DNA of 64,000 nucleotides from Melastoma dodecandrum (taxonomy: Eukaryota; Streptophyta; Magnoliopsida; Myrtales; Melastomataceae). Below the pieces are notes generated by a model that was not told where the DNA came from, did no database searches, and saw only the letters and a list, made by a program, of their open reading frames with translations. Positions 31,986 through 43,943 of this stretch are shown in pieces. Position 1 is the first letter of the stretch. Each line of letters begins with the position of its first letter. Where the stretch lies: the NCBI GenBank assembly GCA_029817715.1, contig JARUPY010000397.1:2418001-2482000 (forward strand), in the 5' to 3' direction. A program made the position numbers and the translations under genes.

Positions 31986-33159
31986 TCATCTAGTCCCGTC
32001 CGACGGCCCCCCGCGTCCGCCATAAACCCCCGTGAGTAGTCCTGCACTGTCGCGCACGATCGTTTCGTCGTACCCTAGTAGGAACTCCAGCCCTTCGAGC
32101 CCTTCTTTGGAGTACCCGTTGTTGGCATTGAGTCCCAGAGTGAAATGGCTATCGCTCTGCAGAAGATGAGACATTGGAATTGGAGAGGCGGCACGGTCAT
32201 TCACCAGTTGCTCGTGACCGGGGTTTCCTGACGACGAACCATCGGTGATGTCCGGAAAACGATCGGAGACGGCATGATGATCATTTTCGTCGTAAAACCT
32301 TCCCCCAAGCTTGATGAGTAGTTTCCGGTCGAAGTTCGAGGGATGGGGCAGCTCATGGTTGTTGTACTGCATAGGTTGTTGTAACAATGACGACACTGGC
32401 AAGGCCATTGCGGGGCAATAAGACTTCCGCTGGCTGCTGCTACCACAATTCCCGATGTCCATATTATCCGTCATGAGATAATTAAATCCTGCGACGACCC
32501 TCTTTTCCATCTCTCGATTCGGATTGTTTCCCCTCCCCCTTTTGTCCACTCGCCCTTTCTTTTGATCGCCGAGGAGCTTCTTCTTCAACTTAGTGTTCCA
32601 ATAGTTCTTTATGTCGTTGTCCGTCCGTCCCGGCAACTGCGCTGCTATTATGGACCACCTATGCACACATGTAGAAGAATCAAAATCTCGGAACTGTACC
32701 GATTTATGAAAACCCGATCCATAACTTTCCGTATGATCTCTCAACATGGGTTTCGGAGCAATTCATCACATCACCTGCTGCCGATGCTTATGTACAGGCT
32801 GCAAATGAGGTTATCCTCTTCCTTGGAGAAGTCGCCGTGCTTAATATTGGGACGGAGGTAATTCAACCAACGGAGGCGGCAGCTCTTCCCGCATCTCCTG
32901 AGCCCTTCTCAGTCACATCCGAAAGAGGGTGTGCGATCTTAGCAAATGATCATAAACCCTACTTGCAAACACACAAAGGGTTTAGAAGAAAAGAACTAGG
33001 GATCAACGAGAGCAGATATATACCGATCTTTTGAGGCAAGGCGATCCAATTGCCACCAGTGCCGTGCTTCAAGATGTAGGACTTGAGCTTGGCATCCTCC
33101 TCGAGAGACCACGGCCCCTTCTTCACGTTCGCCTTGTCGCAGCAAGGAGCTCGCCCCAT
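31986..33159 (-). CDS. R2R3-MYB transcription factor, subgroup 14-like
   Basis: Exons 33159-33024, 32904-32775 (the standard 130-bp second exon) and 32658-31986; introns GT...AG, total 312 aa. The start [18 protein letters not shown] is the conserved N-terminus of this group. R2 spans about residues 14-65 and R3 about 66-116, with the regularly spaced Trp residues (first R3 Trp replaced, as usual) and [15 protein letters not shown]. The sequences [33 protein letters not shown] and [16 protein letters not shown] fit subgroup 14 (RAX/MYB36/MYB68/MYB84), which acts in axillary meristem formation, suberin or Casparian strip and root development. The C-terminus is divergent with Gly/Ser-rich parts, so the exact orthologue is open. 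Confidence 0.88.
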
Positions 33160-33861
33160 CGAATCCCTCCCAACAAGTCTTCTGGGACAGGGACTCGAAA
33201 GAGGGATGAAGATAGGCAAAGTGGGACTTTTCTTTGTGAGAAAATTAATGTAACGTGGACGGTGACAGGGGGAGTGACTAAACTGTGGGGTCGTCCGTTT
33301 CTCCCTTGTCATTTTGTCATTTCTAAGAATCATAAAAAGTCCTTTCTGTTTATGATGTCGGGGACCATTTTTTTCTTGCCCTAGCCGAACGCGCAAAGTC
33401 CAACTTACTAATAAGCCGTGAGCACATACACAGGTTGATGTTGCGGTAGGCCCAAAACAACGCTTCCGAGGAAAAGCCCGTAACAAGTGGTATCATAATA
33501 AGAAGGTATTTCAGCTTCTGAATCGTTAGCTAGTCACTGTTCTGTATCCCTCGACACGAATGCGGTGTCGTTGTAACATGTACAGATGACGTGATTCTAA
33601 TACCCTTTCTGCGCTAAGTAACAAAACTTTTCTGGGGAGGCTGCAAATGGAGTCCTCTGAGCAGCAGCATGCAGTTAAAAAACACTGCGTCTGACTCTTC
33701 TACTTGTTTACCAGATTGGAGAACTTGGCATAAGGCTCTCTCTCCAATTTGTGGGGCAGTGATTCACTGTCGATGAATGGGTCCACTATGCCCAAGCTCG
33801 TGCCTGAGGGAGAGAGCACGCAGTCACACGGTCGCAGTCGACATGTCAACATAAGCCTGGG
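33160..33861. other. MYB upstream region / 3' side of the CSC1-like gene
   Basis: Only 702 bp separate the MYB ATG from the CSC1-like stop. It must hold the MYB promoter and the 3' UTR of the channel gene. No TATA box or further gene was identified with confidence. Confidence 0.5.
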
Positions 33862-36800
33862 CTAGACAAAGAGGAGGGCGAAGCAAAACAAATGTGTAAG
33901 ATGTTGACCTGGCGTTGAGGAAGAGTTACGCTGGCTGCTATCTCTGCTAGTAGGGGTGTTATACCCAGACGGACGGAACTTGTGGGAGCTGACCGTCAGT
34001 TGGCAGTAGGCAGATGGAAGCTGCTGGTGAATCTCTTGTAACCTCCCGCACCGTTCGTCCTCCTGATCTAAATCAATTAGAACCTTCAAGAACAAGGACG
34101 ATCATAAGATTCTGTGGCGGGATGAAAATGTTCTTGTATTTATCTGGGGACGTGAATAGGGAGATTCGCTGTAAAAGGGTTACCTGCGCAGCTGTGTTCT
34201 TGAATATCGGAGAAAATCTCTTCCGGCAGTACTCATTGAACAAAAGAGTCAATATAATCAATGGAATCATGAAGCCTGCGCCTACGGTGGACAGCTTCAG
34301 TCCAAAAACCCCCAGACCTATAATTTGTGTCAATACCAATGAAAAGATTGTGCAGTTATGAACAGCCGGCCAAATCTGTCCACCGCCTTCATACTTGGTG
34401 ATGTATACATTGAGAATCTGAAACACGGGGAAAGGAGAATCACACTTAAAGTAAGATACTGTGAGAGTGCAAACAGGGTTCAGTATGTCTGAGCCCCCCC
34501 CCACCCCACCTGGTTTCTGTACACCAGTAGGGCGAATAAGAAGTAACTGAGCAGAAAAGGCAACATTAATGGTGCCAGAATGGAGAAGGTGAATCCGAGA
34601 TGTCCGAAAAGGAGAACTCGGGGAACTTCTGTGTGATATGGGAAAGAGTAGGACCAATTGCATGCTTCATCTTTCCTTCTCAAGATATGTCTGGTAATCA
34701 AATTGTAGATGAGAGGCAAAGGTTGGATTAGTTCTATTGACAATCCCGCCCAACCCGATGTGAAGATATATGTCATGAAAAAGCTAGCCTGCAACAATTT
34801 GAATAGTTGTCGGATCAGCAACTAGAGGGAAAAAGAAAGGTGCACAACCCAACCATCTTTCATGTAAATGCAGATTAAACCACGCAATCCAGAATTACAA
34901 CTTATTACGTGTTGGAAGAAGAGAAGTAACCTGAGTCGGCACCGCCTTTGCAAGCTGTGTCGGAATGCTCTTCGGGCTGGAGAATACACTGATTTGGCTA
35001 ATGACAGAACCGGAGAGTACGTTGACGAAGAAAACGTTCCAAATTACAAAATACAAGACCTTGCAACAGGCACTTTTCTTCCTCCCACTACGAGAAACCG
35101 ACCCTTCCACGGAAGAAAACGCCATCATTATTGGCGGGACGGCTAACAAAAATAACAGCAATATCACACTTGGCAGGTACCCCGTGACGACCTGATTAAT
35201 GAATTTCCTGATAATACAAGAAACTGTACATTAGGATAACCCAGAAAAATATACTGAGCTGACGAATCACGTTCCATTAAAGGGTCCTCAAATTCAAAAC
35301 GATGACTCACTTTTCCAGAATATTTTTGAGAAATGGAAAAGCTTGTTGTAGCTGTTCTAAGTGAGTAAGCCCTTGAACAAAAGTAACAGGTATGAGAAAG
35401 AGAAACATGAGGACAGCAGTAGTCAGCAAAGTCACAATTTTCCGGATCCAAATCTGCCTGTAGGGGATGCACAAGTTTGACCAGTAGATGTCATGTGGTT
35501 CTGGAGCGAAGTCAGTCACCCACAACATAGGATTCGATGATTGAAGAGTCTCTGCTGCTACACAGGCAGCAAACCGTGTCCGGAAGAAGACAAAAGCTGC
35601 GGGGACTTCCTGTTTAAAGAGCAGTGGCTACGGATAATCATGTGTTTTGGAAAAGAAACACATGTATCAGATCATGTCCAGAAATAGGTGAGAGACCAGG
35701 GTAACTAAACTATTAACTATTTATTGAGTCAATAATTTGACTGAATGATGATCAGAACAGATATAGACTAGAAGGAGCAAAGCCACAACCCAAATTTAGT
35801 TTCAGGCACCTTCAAATCTCACAAAACATACTTCATCGAAGATTTCATGAATATGTAATCATGATGCAGTTTCTTATGCCCAAAGTCTGAGAAATATGTA
35901 CCTTCTCCTTTATAGTGGCATCCAAGTCACGATAAAACACGTTGTCTTTAACAGATTCAGATTCTTTTGAAAGAACCCGAAATGTTTTTGCGCTTCCACC
36001 ACAGAAACCACAATTCAATAGATGCTTGCATTTATTAGAAAAATCTTCAGAGCTTACCCCACTACATATCTTCTGAGCATCAGTCTGCACAAGAAGAGAC
36101 CAGTCATTCTCAATTGTGGGTATCGACATGCATAAGCATGTTTCTGTAATTCCAGTCTGGAAATTGCATCGGGCATTCAGTAACCATGAAAATTTTCAAA
36201 AACAAGGCAACTCTACATTGCATACTTAGCAACTTAAGGACAATCAATATATAATGAACAGCAGCAATGACAGTTTCTTCTAACTCAGCAAAAGAATTCC
36301 CAACCAAACTAAGAAAGCATTTGCAGATAAAAAATCACCCCGAAATAATATGAAGGTCACCATTATTGAACATGTTAGGAGGATCCATACCACTAGTTTT
36401 CTTATTGTACCACACCAGTATACCATCTGGTGACCCAAATAGCTGTTTCCATGATATTTTGAGAAGAAAGCAAACACGGAATCACTGTATGACTTTTGTT
36501 CCGACCACGGTATAGAGCGGACGAGAACTGTGAACTGACTTGGGTTTGGGGAAGAAGCTTTTATATATTCCAGCCGCATGGTAGATATGTTTTTGTACTC
36601 CTGTTGACATTACGGAGCTCACACGGAGTCACAAAATAAACTTCCTGATAAGTAACTGAAAACAAAAACAAGGGAGAAGCTGCACGAATGGTACTCACAA
36701 CGTAGAGGAGGAGGCAGGCAGAGCAAGTTATGATATATAGTGCAAAACAATGAGCCCATAACCTGAAAAATAAACCCGCTATGACCAATTAATAGGGACT

Positions 36801-37534
36801 TTTGAAAATGCCAAGTCCATTAAACTATTCAATATTTGAATACTGAGATATTGTAAATAGTACCATCTCGAGCCTTCTTTTACATTTTCAATTGTGAAAA
36901 CTTCAAGCGACTCTGATGGTATCTGTTTGTGATGCATCTCTTGTCCATAATAATTTATCGGAAGTACCAGAAAAACACATACAAAAGTAGCAACGGAGAA
37001 CACCCGCAGACTGCAGCAGAATAAGGAACAAAATATAAGAAAATTTACACCAATTGATGCAGTATATGCATAAGACACTGAGTATTAAGAATCAAAATTC
37101 ACTCTACATCCAATCAAATAAGCACCAAAAAGGAAAAAACAAAGGCAGGATCTGTTTTTTTGCTAGCTTTGTAAATCTCCGGCCAAAATAAGAAAACTGT
37201 TGCCACAGTGATAAATCCCAATTGGCAACCTCTTTACCATATTTTAAATTCACCTGAAAATGATAATCCTGAGGAAAACTACAGCATCCAAGCCACCAAT
37301 GGCCAATATTTCTTCTTCAGGTGTTTCCCAAGCTTTCAATATCCAACTGGGAGTAGGTATGAATCTCTCAAAGCAGGGAGGATCATGGCGTCTCGGGAGC
37401 GCTTGATGTAGCCGCCGACCAAAATACACACTCAAGTTGCTGGGCTGCTTCCTAAGCACGGAATATAGTGACAGAAGCAGCACGCACACGCCAATGTTAA
37501 TAGCAGCAGAAGTCAAAAGAGCGGAAACGTTCAT
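33862..37534 (-). CDS. CSC1/OSCA-type hyperosmolality-gated channel, RXW8-like
   Basis: Ten exons: 37534-37254, 37010-36864, 36762-36699, 36600-36391, 36084-35902, 35609-35311, 35207-34931, 34788-34510, 34417-34184 and 34083-33862. All junctions have GT...AG and the frame sums to 731 aa, the usual family length. The N-terminal membrane segment (SAAINIGVCVLLLSLYSVLR) and FGRR are followed by two further helices (RSN1_TM), a cytosolic PHM7-like domain (VRSIPW, then FFSKYHGNSYLGHQMVYWCG), and the 7-TM pore region (FVFFRTRFAA, VILLLFLLAVPPIMMAFS, GWAGLSIELIQPLPLIYNL). It resembles the RXW8/HYP1 branch. The family forms Ca2+-permeable mechanosensitive or osmosensitive cation channels at plasma or organelle membranes. 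The last exon is a Ser/Thr-rich soluble tail. A 5' UTR intron is possible (donor near 38423). Confidence 0.92.
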
Positions 37535-39360
37535 CTCCTCCTCCTCCTAATGACCATAGGCTATCTCCGCTTCTCTGAGTTCGTAAATGCAGGAGAGGAA
37601 GGACACCTCCTTGCAGCGATAAGGAGATAACTCCTCGGAAGAAACACTTATAGCCAAATTCACCACTGGAAAAGCTTCTTCACCTATGAGATACTAATGA
37701 AAAACGTGCTTCTTCCCGAAAATTTAAGACTTCACCTGCCAATAGTCATTGATTAGCTATCAAATGTTAGCGAAACAAACAGGGGATAAAAGGTCTGAAT
37801 ACTTCATACTAAAAGAAGAAACATGGCCCGGGGCTTACTCTCAACCAGAAAAAAACATCAACAAAGAAACAAAAAGGAGGAATCCACCAAAAAAAGATTT
37901 ATGGTATCAAAGAAACAAATTACTTCGTCTTTAAGTGAGTCATGAGACTCTCCCGAACAAGGACAGACCACTCCGACAATTCTTTCCTATGATGGTAAAG
38001 ATGATAAAAACACCAACCTTTCATCGAAAAACCGGAACACAAAGAGTTCAATCAAACATATACAGACCCCTGATCAACCAATCAAGAATGGAGAAGCACT
38101 AACAGAATCAGGGAACACAGCACCCCAATATCGTCATAATAAAGAGGAAAGCTCCACTTATCAAAAAACAAAAGAGAGAGAGAGAGAGGGGGGGAAAGCT
38201 CCAACACCCTTCCCTCTCCTCACAGAAATCCTTGGAGAAAACAACTCAGGAACAGGACTAACGAGTAGAAGCAAAGTCTCAAGGCTAAACGACAACCGTC
38301 CTCCTCCTTACACGAAACCCAATAAGTCACCCCAAAATCGTTGCTTAGACGACACCCAGAATCCCAATTTTCTTCCCAAACAGGATGGAATCTCAAACCA
38401 GTAGGAAAAGGGAGAGTTTTGAACCTGCGACGACAATGTCCGACCGAGATCATCCACGAAGATGAAAGAAAGAAGGAGAAGAAGAATAAACCGCTGCCGT
38501 TGTAACGTCTCTTCACCCGCTCCTCTCTATAAATCTCACCGGGGATTGGGAAGGGGACGGGGGGGGGGTTGGATTTCATCCGCTTCTATCGAATCTTCAT
38601 CATCATCATCATCATCATCATCAACAACAACAGCGAATATAAATATTTCTGGTTTCTTTCGGGAAATAAAAAATCCCAACGAACATGTCCGCCTTTCCCC
38701 TCGCGACAAAGGATGTGCCACGTCATCACCGGGGGGGGCTATAAGAGGCGGAAGTCCCCCCCACCAGTTCAAACAGAATATCAACCACGTGATTCTCTTA
38801 CAAAAAGAAATTCCACTGGAGAATGTAATGTATCTTTACTTGTGGGGGTTCTGCTATTTCGACGACACGTGGCATCGGATTCCGAGGGGACGTAACCTCC
38901 TGAATATATTTATTGTTTTACGACAATACGAGATCGTCTTCCCGCCATGCAGTTTGGTCGCAAATGTACAGCCGGACAATATTTTTTTATTCAAATTCTA
39001 ACATTTTTGTCCCAGTTATCCTTTTCTTGTTTTCGTGTGTCCGAGGGAGAGCGCCCCTGAAGCCACGTGGAGGGCGCGGCGCGGAGGCAGAAGGGCGGTT
39101 CTTTGGAAGCTGCGTAACGGTGTCGTTTCCCCCTCATGGAGAAGTTTTGAGGTGGTTCTGGTCCCCCGAGTTACGGGCCGGCCCATTATAATGTCAGGCC
39201 CATTTTCACGGCTCGTAATTTTGACCGTTGAATTGGAAACAACGTATTATTCGTCTGGGAATCGAGTGGGAACACGTTGCTAACAAGAAAAACTGCCTCG
39301 GCTACGTCGTTTCCATGCAGCTCGAACCGACGCTGTCGCCGCGGGGGGGGGGGGGGGGGG
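37535..39360. other. Intergenic: CSC1-like 5' region and ACS 3' region
   Basis: No ORF with a recognisable domain. CGTCGCAG|GTTCAAAAC on the minus strand near 38424 looks like the donor of a 5' UTR intron of the CSC1-like gene, and a TTTATAGAG TATA-like word lies near 38526. There are microsatellites: GAGAGA near 38172 and (ATC)n near 38598-38622. A run of 18 G (39343-39360) abuts the ACS stop codon. Confidence 0.5.
39343..39360. repeat. Run of 18 G next to the ACS stop codon
   Basis: Homopolymer immediately after the TAA (minus strand) of the ACS gene, in its 3' UTR. Its length may vary or be misassembled. Confidence 0.9.
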
Positions 39361-40953
39361 TTACCCGAGCACCGTGCCCGCCGCCCGCTCCTGGCCACGG
39401 ATTGAATCTGCAAACGATTTGATCCGATCCATCGCCACCTCCATGGTCCATTCGTCCATGTTTGCGAAGCAAATCCTGAACCACCCTGGCTCCGAGCAAT
39501 GGCAGGACGAACCGGCACAAACATTCAGCCCCACTTCATGAATCAGCCTTGTCCATAACCTCTTCTCGCTCCCGAACGACGGCCCCGACTCGTCGAGTAA
39601 TCCCCTCATGTCGACCCAACAGAAAAGCCCCGCGTTACTCTCGAGGCACGGTATTCCTACCTCATGCAACCGCGACACCATGAGTTGTTTCCTCTCCCTG
39701 ATTCTCTTCCTGTTTTCCTCTATGTATGAATGAACAAAGCTTTCGTCCGATAACATGTTGGCGAGCAGGTATTGAGTTTGGGAAGAAACCAGCCCGAAGC
39801 TGGACATTTTGGTCGCTGCCGAGACTAAGGATGGGTTGTTCGAGTATATCAGCCCAACTCGAAACCCCGGCATGCCCATGTCCTTGGAAAGGCTATAGAC
39901 GAGGTGAATCCTCTGTGACAACGAATGGTTCCCACAGTGGAGAGCCTCGGCCACACTGATGAAGCCATCTGGAGAGTTATTGAACACTGTCCCGGCATAG
40001 ATTTCATCACTAATGAGGTGTATGTTTTTCGAGTCGACAAACCGGATCAACTGGTTGAACTCGGACCTAGTTATGGTTGTGCCGAGAGGGTTGGAAGGAT
40101 TGGTTATGAGGACCCCTTTGACGGTCATGCCAAGGGTTTGGGCATGTCGGAAGGCTTGTTCTAACGAGGATTTTGTGATCCTAAAGTTGTTCGAACTCGA
40201 GGTGTGTATCGGGATGATCTCTACTCCTGTCCTCCACTTCAGATCCCTGTCAAATCTGAAAGACTATATTCTTGTGAACATTTCCCGCATTGGTATCAAG
40301 ACGATCGAGAACCGTTTTATCATACCCGGGATAATATGGGGTGGGGAGGAGGAAGGCATCCCCTGGATCAGCCAGGCAAAACATTAGAATTTCGTTGGCC
40401 GAGGTTGCTCCGGCGGTAAGGACAATCTTTTCCTCATCAAAAGTTACTTGACCGTCTCTTATCTTCCCCATGAATGCCCCCAGTGCCTGTACGAGTAACG
40501 AAATCGCTGCAACCTTTACGAAGACACGAAGAGATGTCCCTTATCATTCAAGACAAAACACACGTGATATATTTTTATTACACTCTTGAAAGCGGGAAGG
40601 CCGCGGTAGTCTTGGAACGAGGCTAGCTCCTTGAAATCGGAAACCCCCGGTTCGCAACCTGTCAGGTTTCTCCTCTTCAGCCACCCCGTGATTTGATCTA
40701 CCGAGAGCTGCCAAAAAAACAGTGTGAGTTAATGAATGAAGTGGAAACTTTTAGTACACAATGCTCGAGTGCGTGGTCTCTTAACCGACAATATGTCAAC
40801 TTCGCGACATACCTGGTTCTCCGCAAGCCCCATCTGGATGATCCCATTAGGGTTGTTAATGGCGTGGAAAGGGTTCTTCACGTACTCTTCCCAGCCGAGG
40901 AAGTAGGATGAGTCCTGGCCATGGGAGTTGCTGCTTAACTTCCTCGACAGCAT
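39361..40953 (-). CDS. ACS: 1-aminocyclopropane-1-carboxylate synthase (ACC synthase)
   Basis: Four exons: 40953-40813, 40707-40582, 40486-40326 and 40255-39361, with GT...AG junctions and 440 aa. The start MLSRK is preferred over an upstream ATG at 40986 because it gives the usual family N-terminus before [14 protein letters not shown]. Conserved parts visible are [67 protein letters not shown] and [15 protein letters not shown], whose Lys (about residue 267) binds PLP. The enzyme converts S-adenosylmethionine to ACC, the committed ethylene step, in the cytosol. After [19 protein letters not shown] only about 20 residues remain, without an evident MAPK or CDPK Ser site, like the short-tailed type III enzymes. 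Four exons are usual for the family. Confidence 0.93.
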
Positions 40954-41094
40954 CCTCTCCTTTCCTTTCTTAGTCAACCAACACAAACCTTAATAGTTTT
41001 GGGTTGAATTAGGGAAAGATCCTAGATATGAAAATGTTGCTATATTTTGGTAGAAGTTTGTCTTTCTTTGTTGTAGTCTCGGACAACTTTCCTT

Positions 41095-41104
41095 CTTTAT
41101 ATAG
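41095..41104 (-). promoter_or_regulatory. TATA box of the ACC synthase gene
   Basis: Minus strand CTATATAAAG about 145 bp before the ATG at 40953. Confidence 0.6.
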
Positions 41105-43943
41105 GAGATATCGGATGAACATGATATAACAAAAGATATACACATCTACATTGTGGAGCAATTAGACTTATTTTGACTGCTGGTAAGACTCGGACTTATT
41201 TTATTGTACACCAGATTTTTTACTATCAACACGCCTAGAGTTATGTCCTCGGAAAAAATTTCAACTAAGTTCTAAATAATTTCAAAAATAAAAACTAGAA
41301 ATCCAACTTATAAAGTCTAATTTTGGACTAAATGAAAATCGAACTTTATAAAATAAATAAATCCGACTTCTTTAAGTGTGTATTTTATCAGTTGTTGGAA
41401 GTCGAACTTTACTTCTTAAGCACAGTACAACTTTTTTCCAGCGTTACATTAAAATTGGACAAAGCGCCTCAACACGTCCGTGTTGGGGACAATCTAATCG
41501 GAGAGTTCAAAAAGAAAATTGCAGAAAATAGAGGCATCGGTCCCTGTGTTGTTGGGACGAAGGGTTTGAAAAGTGGGAGGGAAGTTTACAGTGAAACTTC
41601 ATATAAGTGGAAAGAGGGAAATCGAGACCTAGAAGAGCACAGCAGCATTCCGACTACTCTTTCGGTATGTACGGAGAGTTACTCAATCTAATGACTTCCA
41701 CCGCCATGTGGAAAGCTTGACAAGAGGGGGGAGAAGACAAAGGATGCGGTGCGGCCATCCATTATTGACCCTTTCTTAGATATTACTCGTCCCCTTATTT
41801 TTCTCTGTCCCTTTTAAATAAGCTTTAGATTTTTGTATACGGTTAGTTTTTTTGTTTTTTAAATTGGGTTCTTGTTTCGTAAATTATGAATATATGCGTT
41901 TTTAAAATACGTCCCATAGAGGGCGGGTTAGGTAAACAAGCTAAGGCGGGTCCGCCTAATGTGGTGGGGTTAGATTCACATGAAGACGGGTTTTGAGAAC
42001 CCGTCACACGGCAGGGGGTGGGTTTTGAAAATCCGTCACCCTAAAATACCATAAGGGGCGGGTTTTGAAAACCGCCACTCTATAATACAATAAGGGGCGT
42101 GTTTTAAAATCCCGCCACTCTATAATATAATAAGGGGCGAATTTTGAAAATTTGTCATATGTTCATTTAGTTAAAGAAGTGGGTTTTTTCATCAAGCAAA
42201 ATAGGCGGGCCGCCCCCGGCCTAATACAGAATCCGTCTACGTATTACAGTCGAAAAATTACAAGCGTTGGAATGACGAGTTTTCAAAACTCGCCTTCTTT
42301 GTAATTTAAGTGGCACGTTTTTTTATGATAAATCCATGTTTTACGAAACATAAACCGTATTTCGTAAATATTTTTAAAAATATTAAACGTACTCCCGTAA
42401 GAAACTCTTTGACGTTAGCCAGCGAACCTAAGGCACTTCGGTTAGTGTCACATTTGATTCGTCTCAGAACCCGAAAGAAATGGTACTACACATGCGAAAA
42501 GAAGAATCAATAACATGGTATAAGAGTTCGGAACACGTGTATGGCCAAGGACAAGACGAGTAGGATTCGCTCATCTTGCCATTGGCAGGTTGCTCTAATC
42601 AGTCAGTCGGACATCAAGTATTTCTCGACTACTGGGGCATTACACGACCAAAGTAAAAGACCCCCCAGTTTCATGTATGTGTACCTCCCTCTTTTTGACA
42701 ATTTTGGACCCCCCCCCCTCTCCCCCAAAGCAATTTCCTTTCAAGAGAAGTGACCCCCCGTAATGCCGCAGCTTCGGACACCGCCCAAACCTCGCGTTTT
42801 CTTTCCAACCTGGGCACTTTCATTTCATTTCATTTCAACCATAGACTGCGCACAATTTACAGGATATATATTGATCTTACTTTGGAGGGGAGATTCGATA
42901 TTCAACTATAGGTTCACGGGAGCCGCGGTCCCATTCCCCGGATCCGTGAAAGAACCCCTGATCGATATGAACGGACACGATCACGGTCTCTGTGTAGCGC
43001 ATTGATATGGGGGAGTTTCCAAAACAGGCAAAGGGAGACTGAGCCAAAACGTAGGCTCCATGTGATGGTAAAGTCCCACTTATCTGTTCGGAATTTGAAA
43101 GCATGGCCTGTGGCTTTTGTGCCACCTTTCAGTAATTATACATATTATTGTAGCCATAGAGCCATTCGTTTACTTGTCAGATATTCATAAGGCCTCGAAT
43201 CGTTTTGTATTTCGTTTTTGGTCATTGTGAATGGTAAGAAATAGACCAGACAGACGGACAGACAGAGAGTGGATGGCTGACTTTTGGATCATCATCGTAT
43301 GGCCAGGGATAATGCCCTGCGGCGTATAATATAAGCTTTTGTCTGATGGAAGAAGTGACAGGACACAAGGCGACAGTTCATGTATTATTGAACACCCCCC
43401 GGGGGAGGCAAGTAGTGAACATACATCATATTGAGGGAATATTGATGATGTTGAGAAGTCATTTCGATTTTGTTAACATCCTTAAAATGTGTGCAATTAG
43501 TAACACGTTTAGTTTTCAGAATTCCGATAGTATTAATTAAAACATCCCGATCGTATCTATCCCCTCGTTTACGATTTCACTTAATGCTGTATAAAATGTG
43601 TGGGCTCGATGAGGTTCGATTGGGCTATCAGATTAGATGCAATGTGGGCTGAGAAAGGCCCAAAAGCGGGTTGTTTAGGCGGCGACAAGAATCTGAGGGA
43701 GGGAAACGGCGGGCGCCCACGACAATTTCGCCGGCATTGAATTTCATTACAACCTTTGACAATGGAGATTCAGGTTCTCAATCATCCGCACAAGAAAAAA
43801 GAAGTTGGCCGATTGGGGAGGGGAGGGGAGAATCCTGAGATTCGTCTGGAGTGGTGGGAAGGAAGGCAATGGGGACGGAGGAGGGGAGCCCAGGGAGGGA
43901 GTCGTGGCGATCACCTCTGCATGGAGGAGGGAAGGAGCGGGAG
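41105..43943. other. Intergenic between ACS and DnaJ genes (divergent)
   Basis: About 2.8 kb of upstream sequence for two divergently transcribed genes. Apart from the hairpin array no gene was recognised. The ORFs at 41332-41691 and 43346-43540 have no recognisable domain. Confidence 0.5.
41978..42165. repeat. Tandem array of about 42-bp units, each with a hairpin
   Basis: Five diverged units in a row carry a word of the form GGGCGGGTTTTGAAAACCGCC, an inverted repeat around TTTTGAAAA, linked by ACTCTATAATACAATAAGG. Substitutions in one arm are often not matched in the other. A separate copy of the palindrome, GACGAGTTTTCAAAACTCGCC, lies near 42272. Confidence 0.75.

Noticed and set aside
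34073..34663. Separate membrane protein genes at each channel exon
   Set aside because: Each open frame is an exon plus read-through intron. Frame arithmetic and GT...AG sites join them into one CSC1-like gene.
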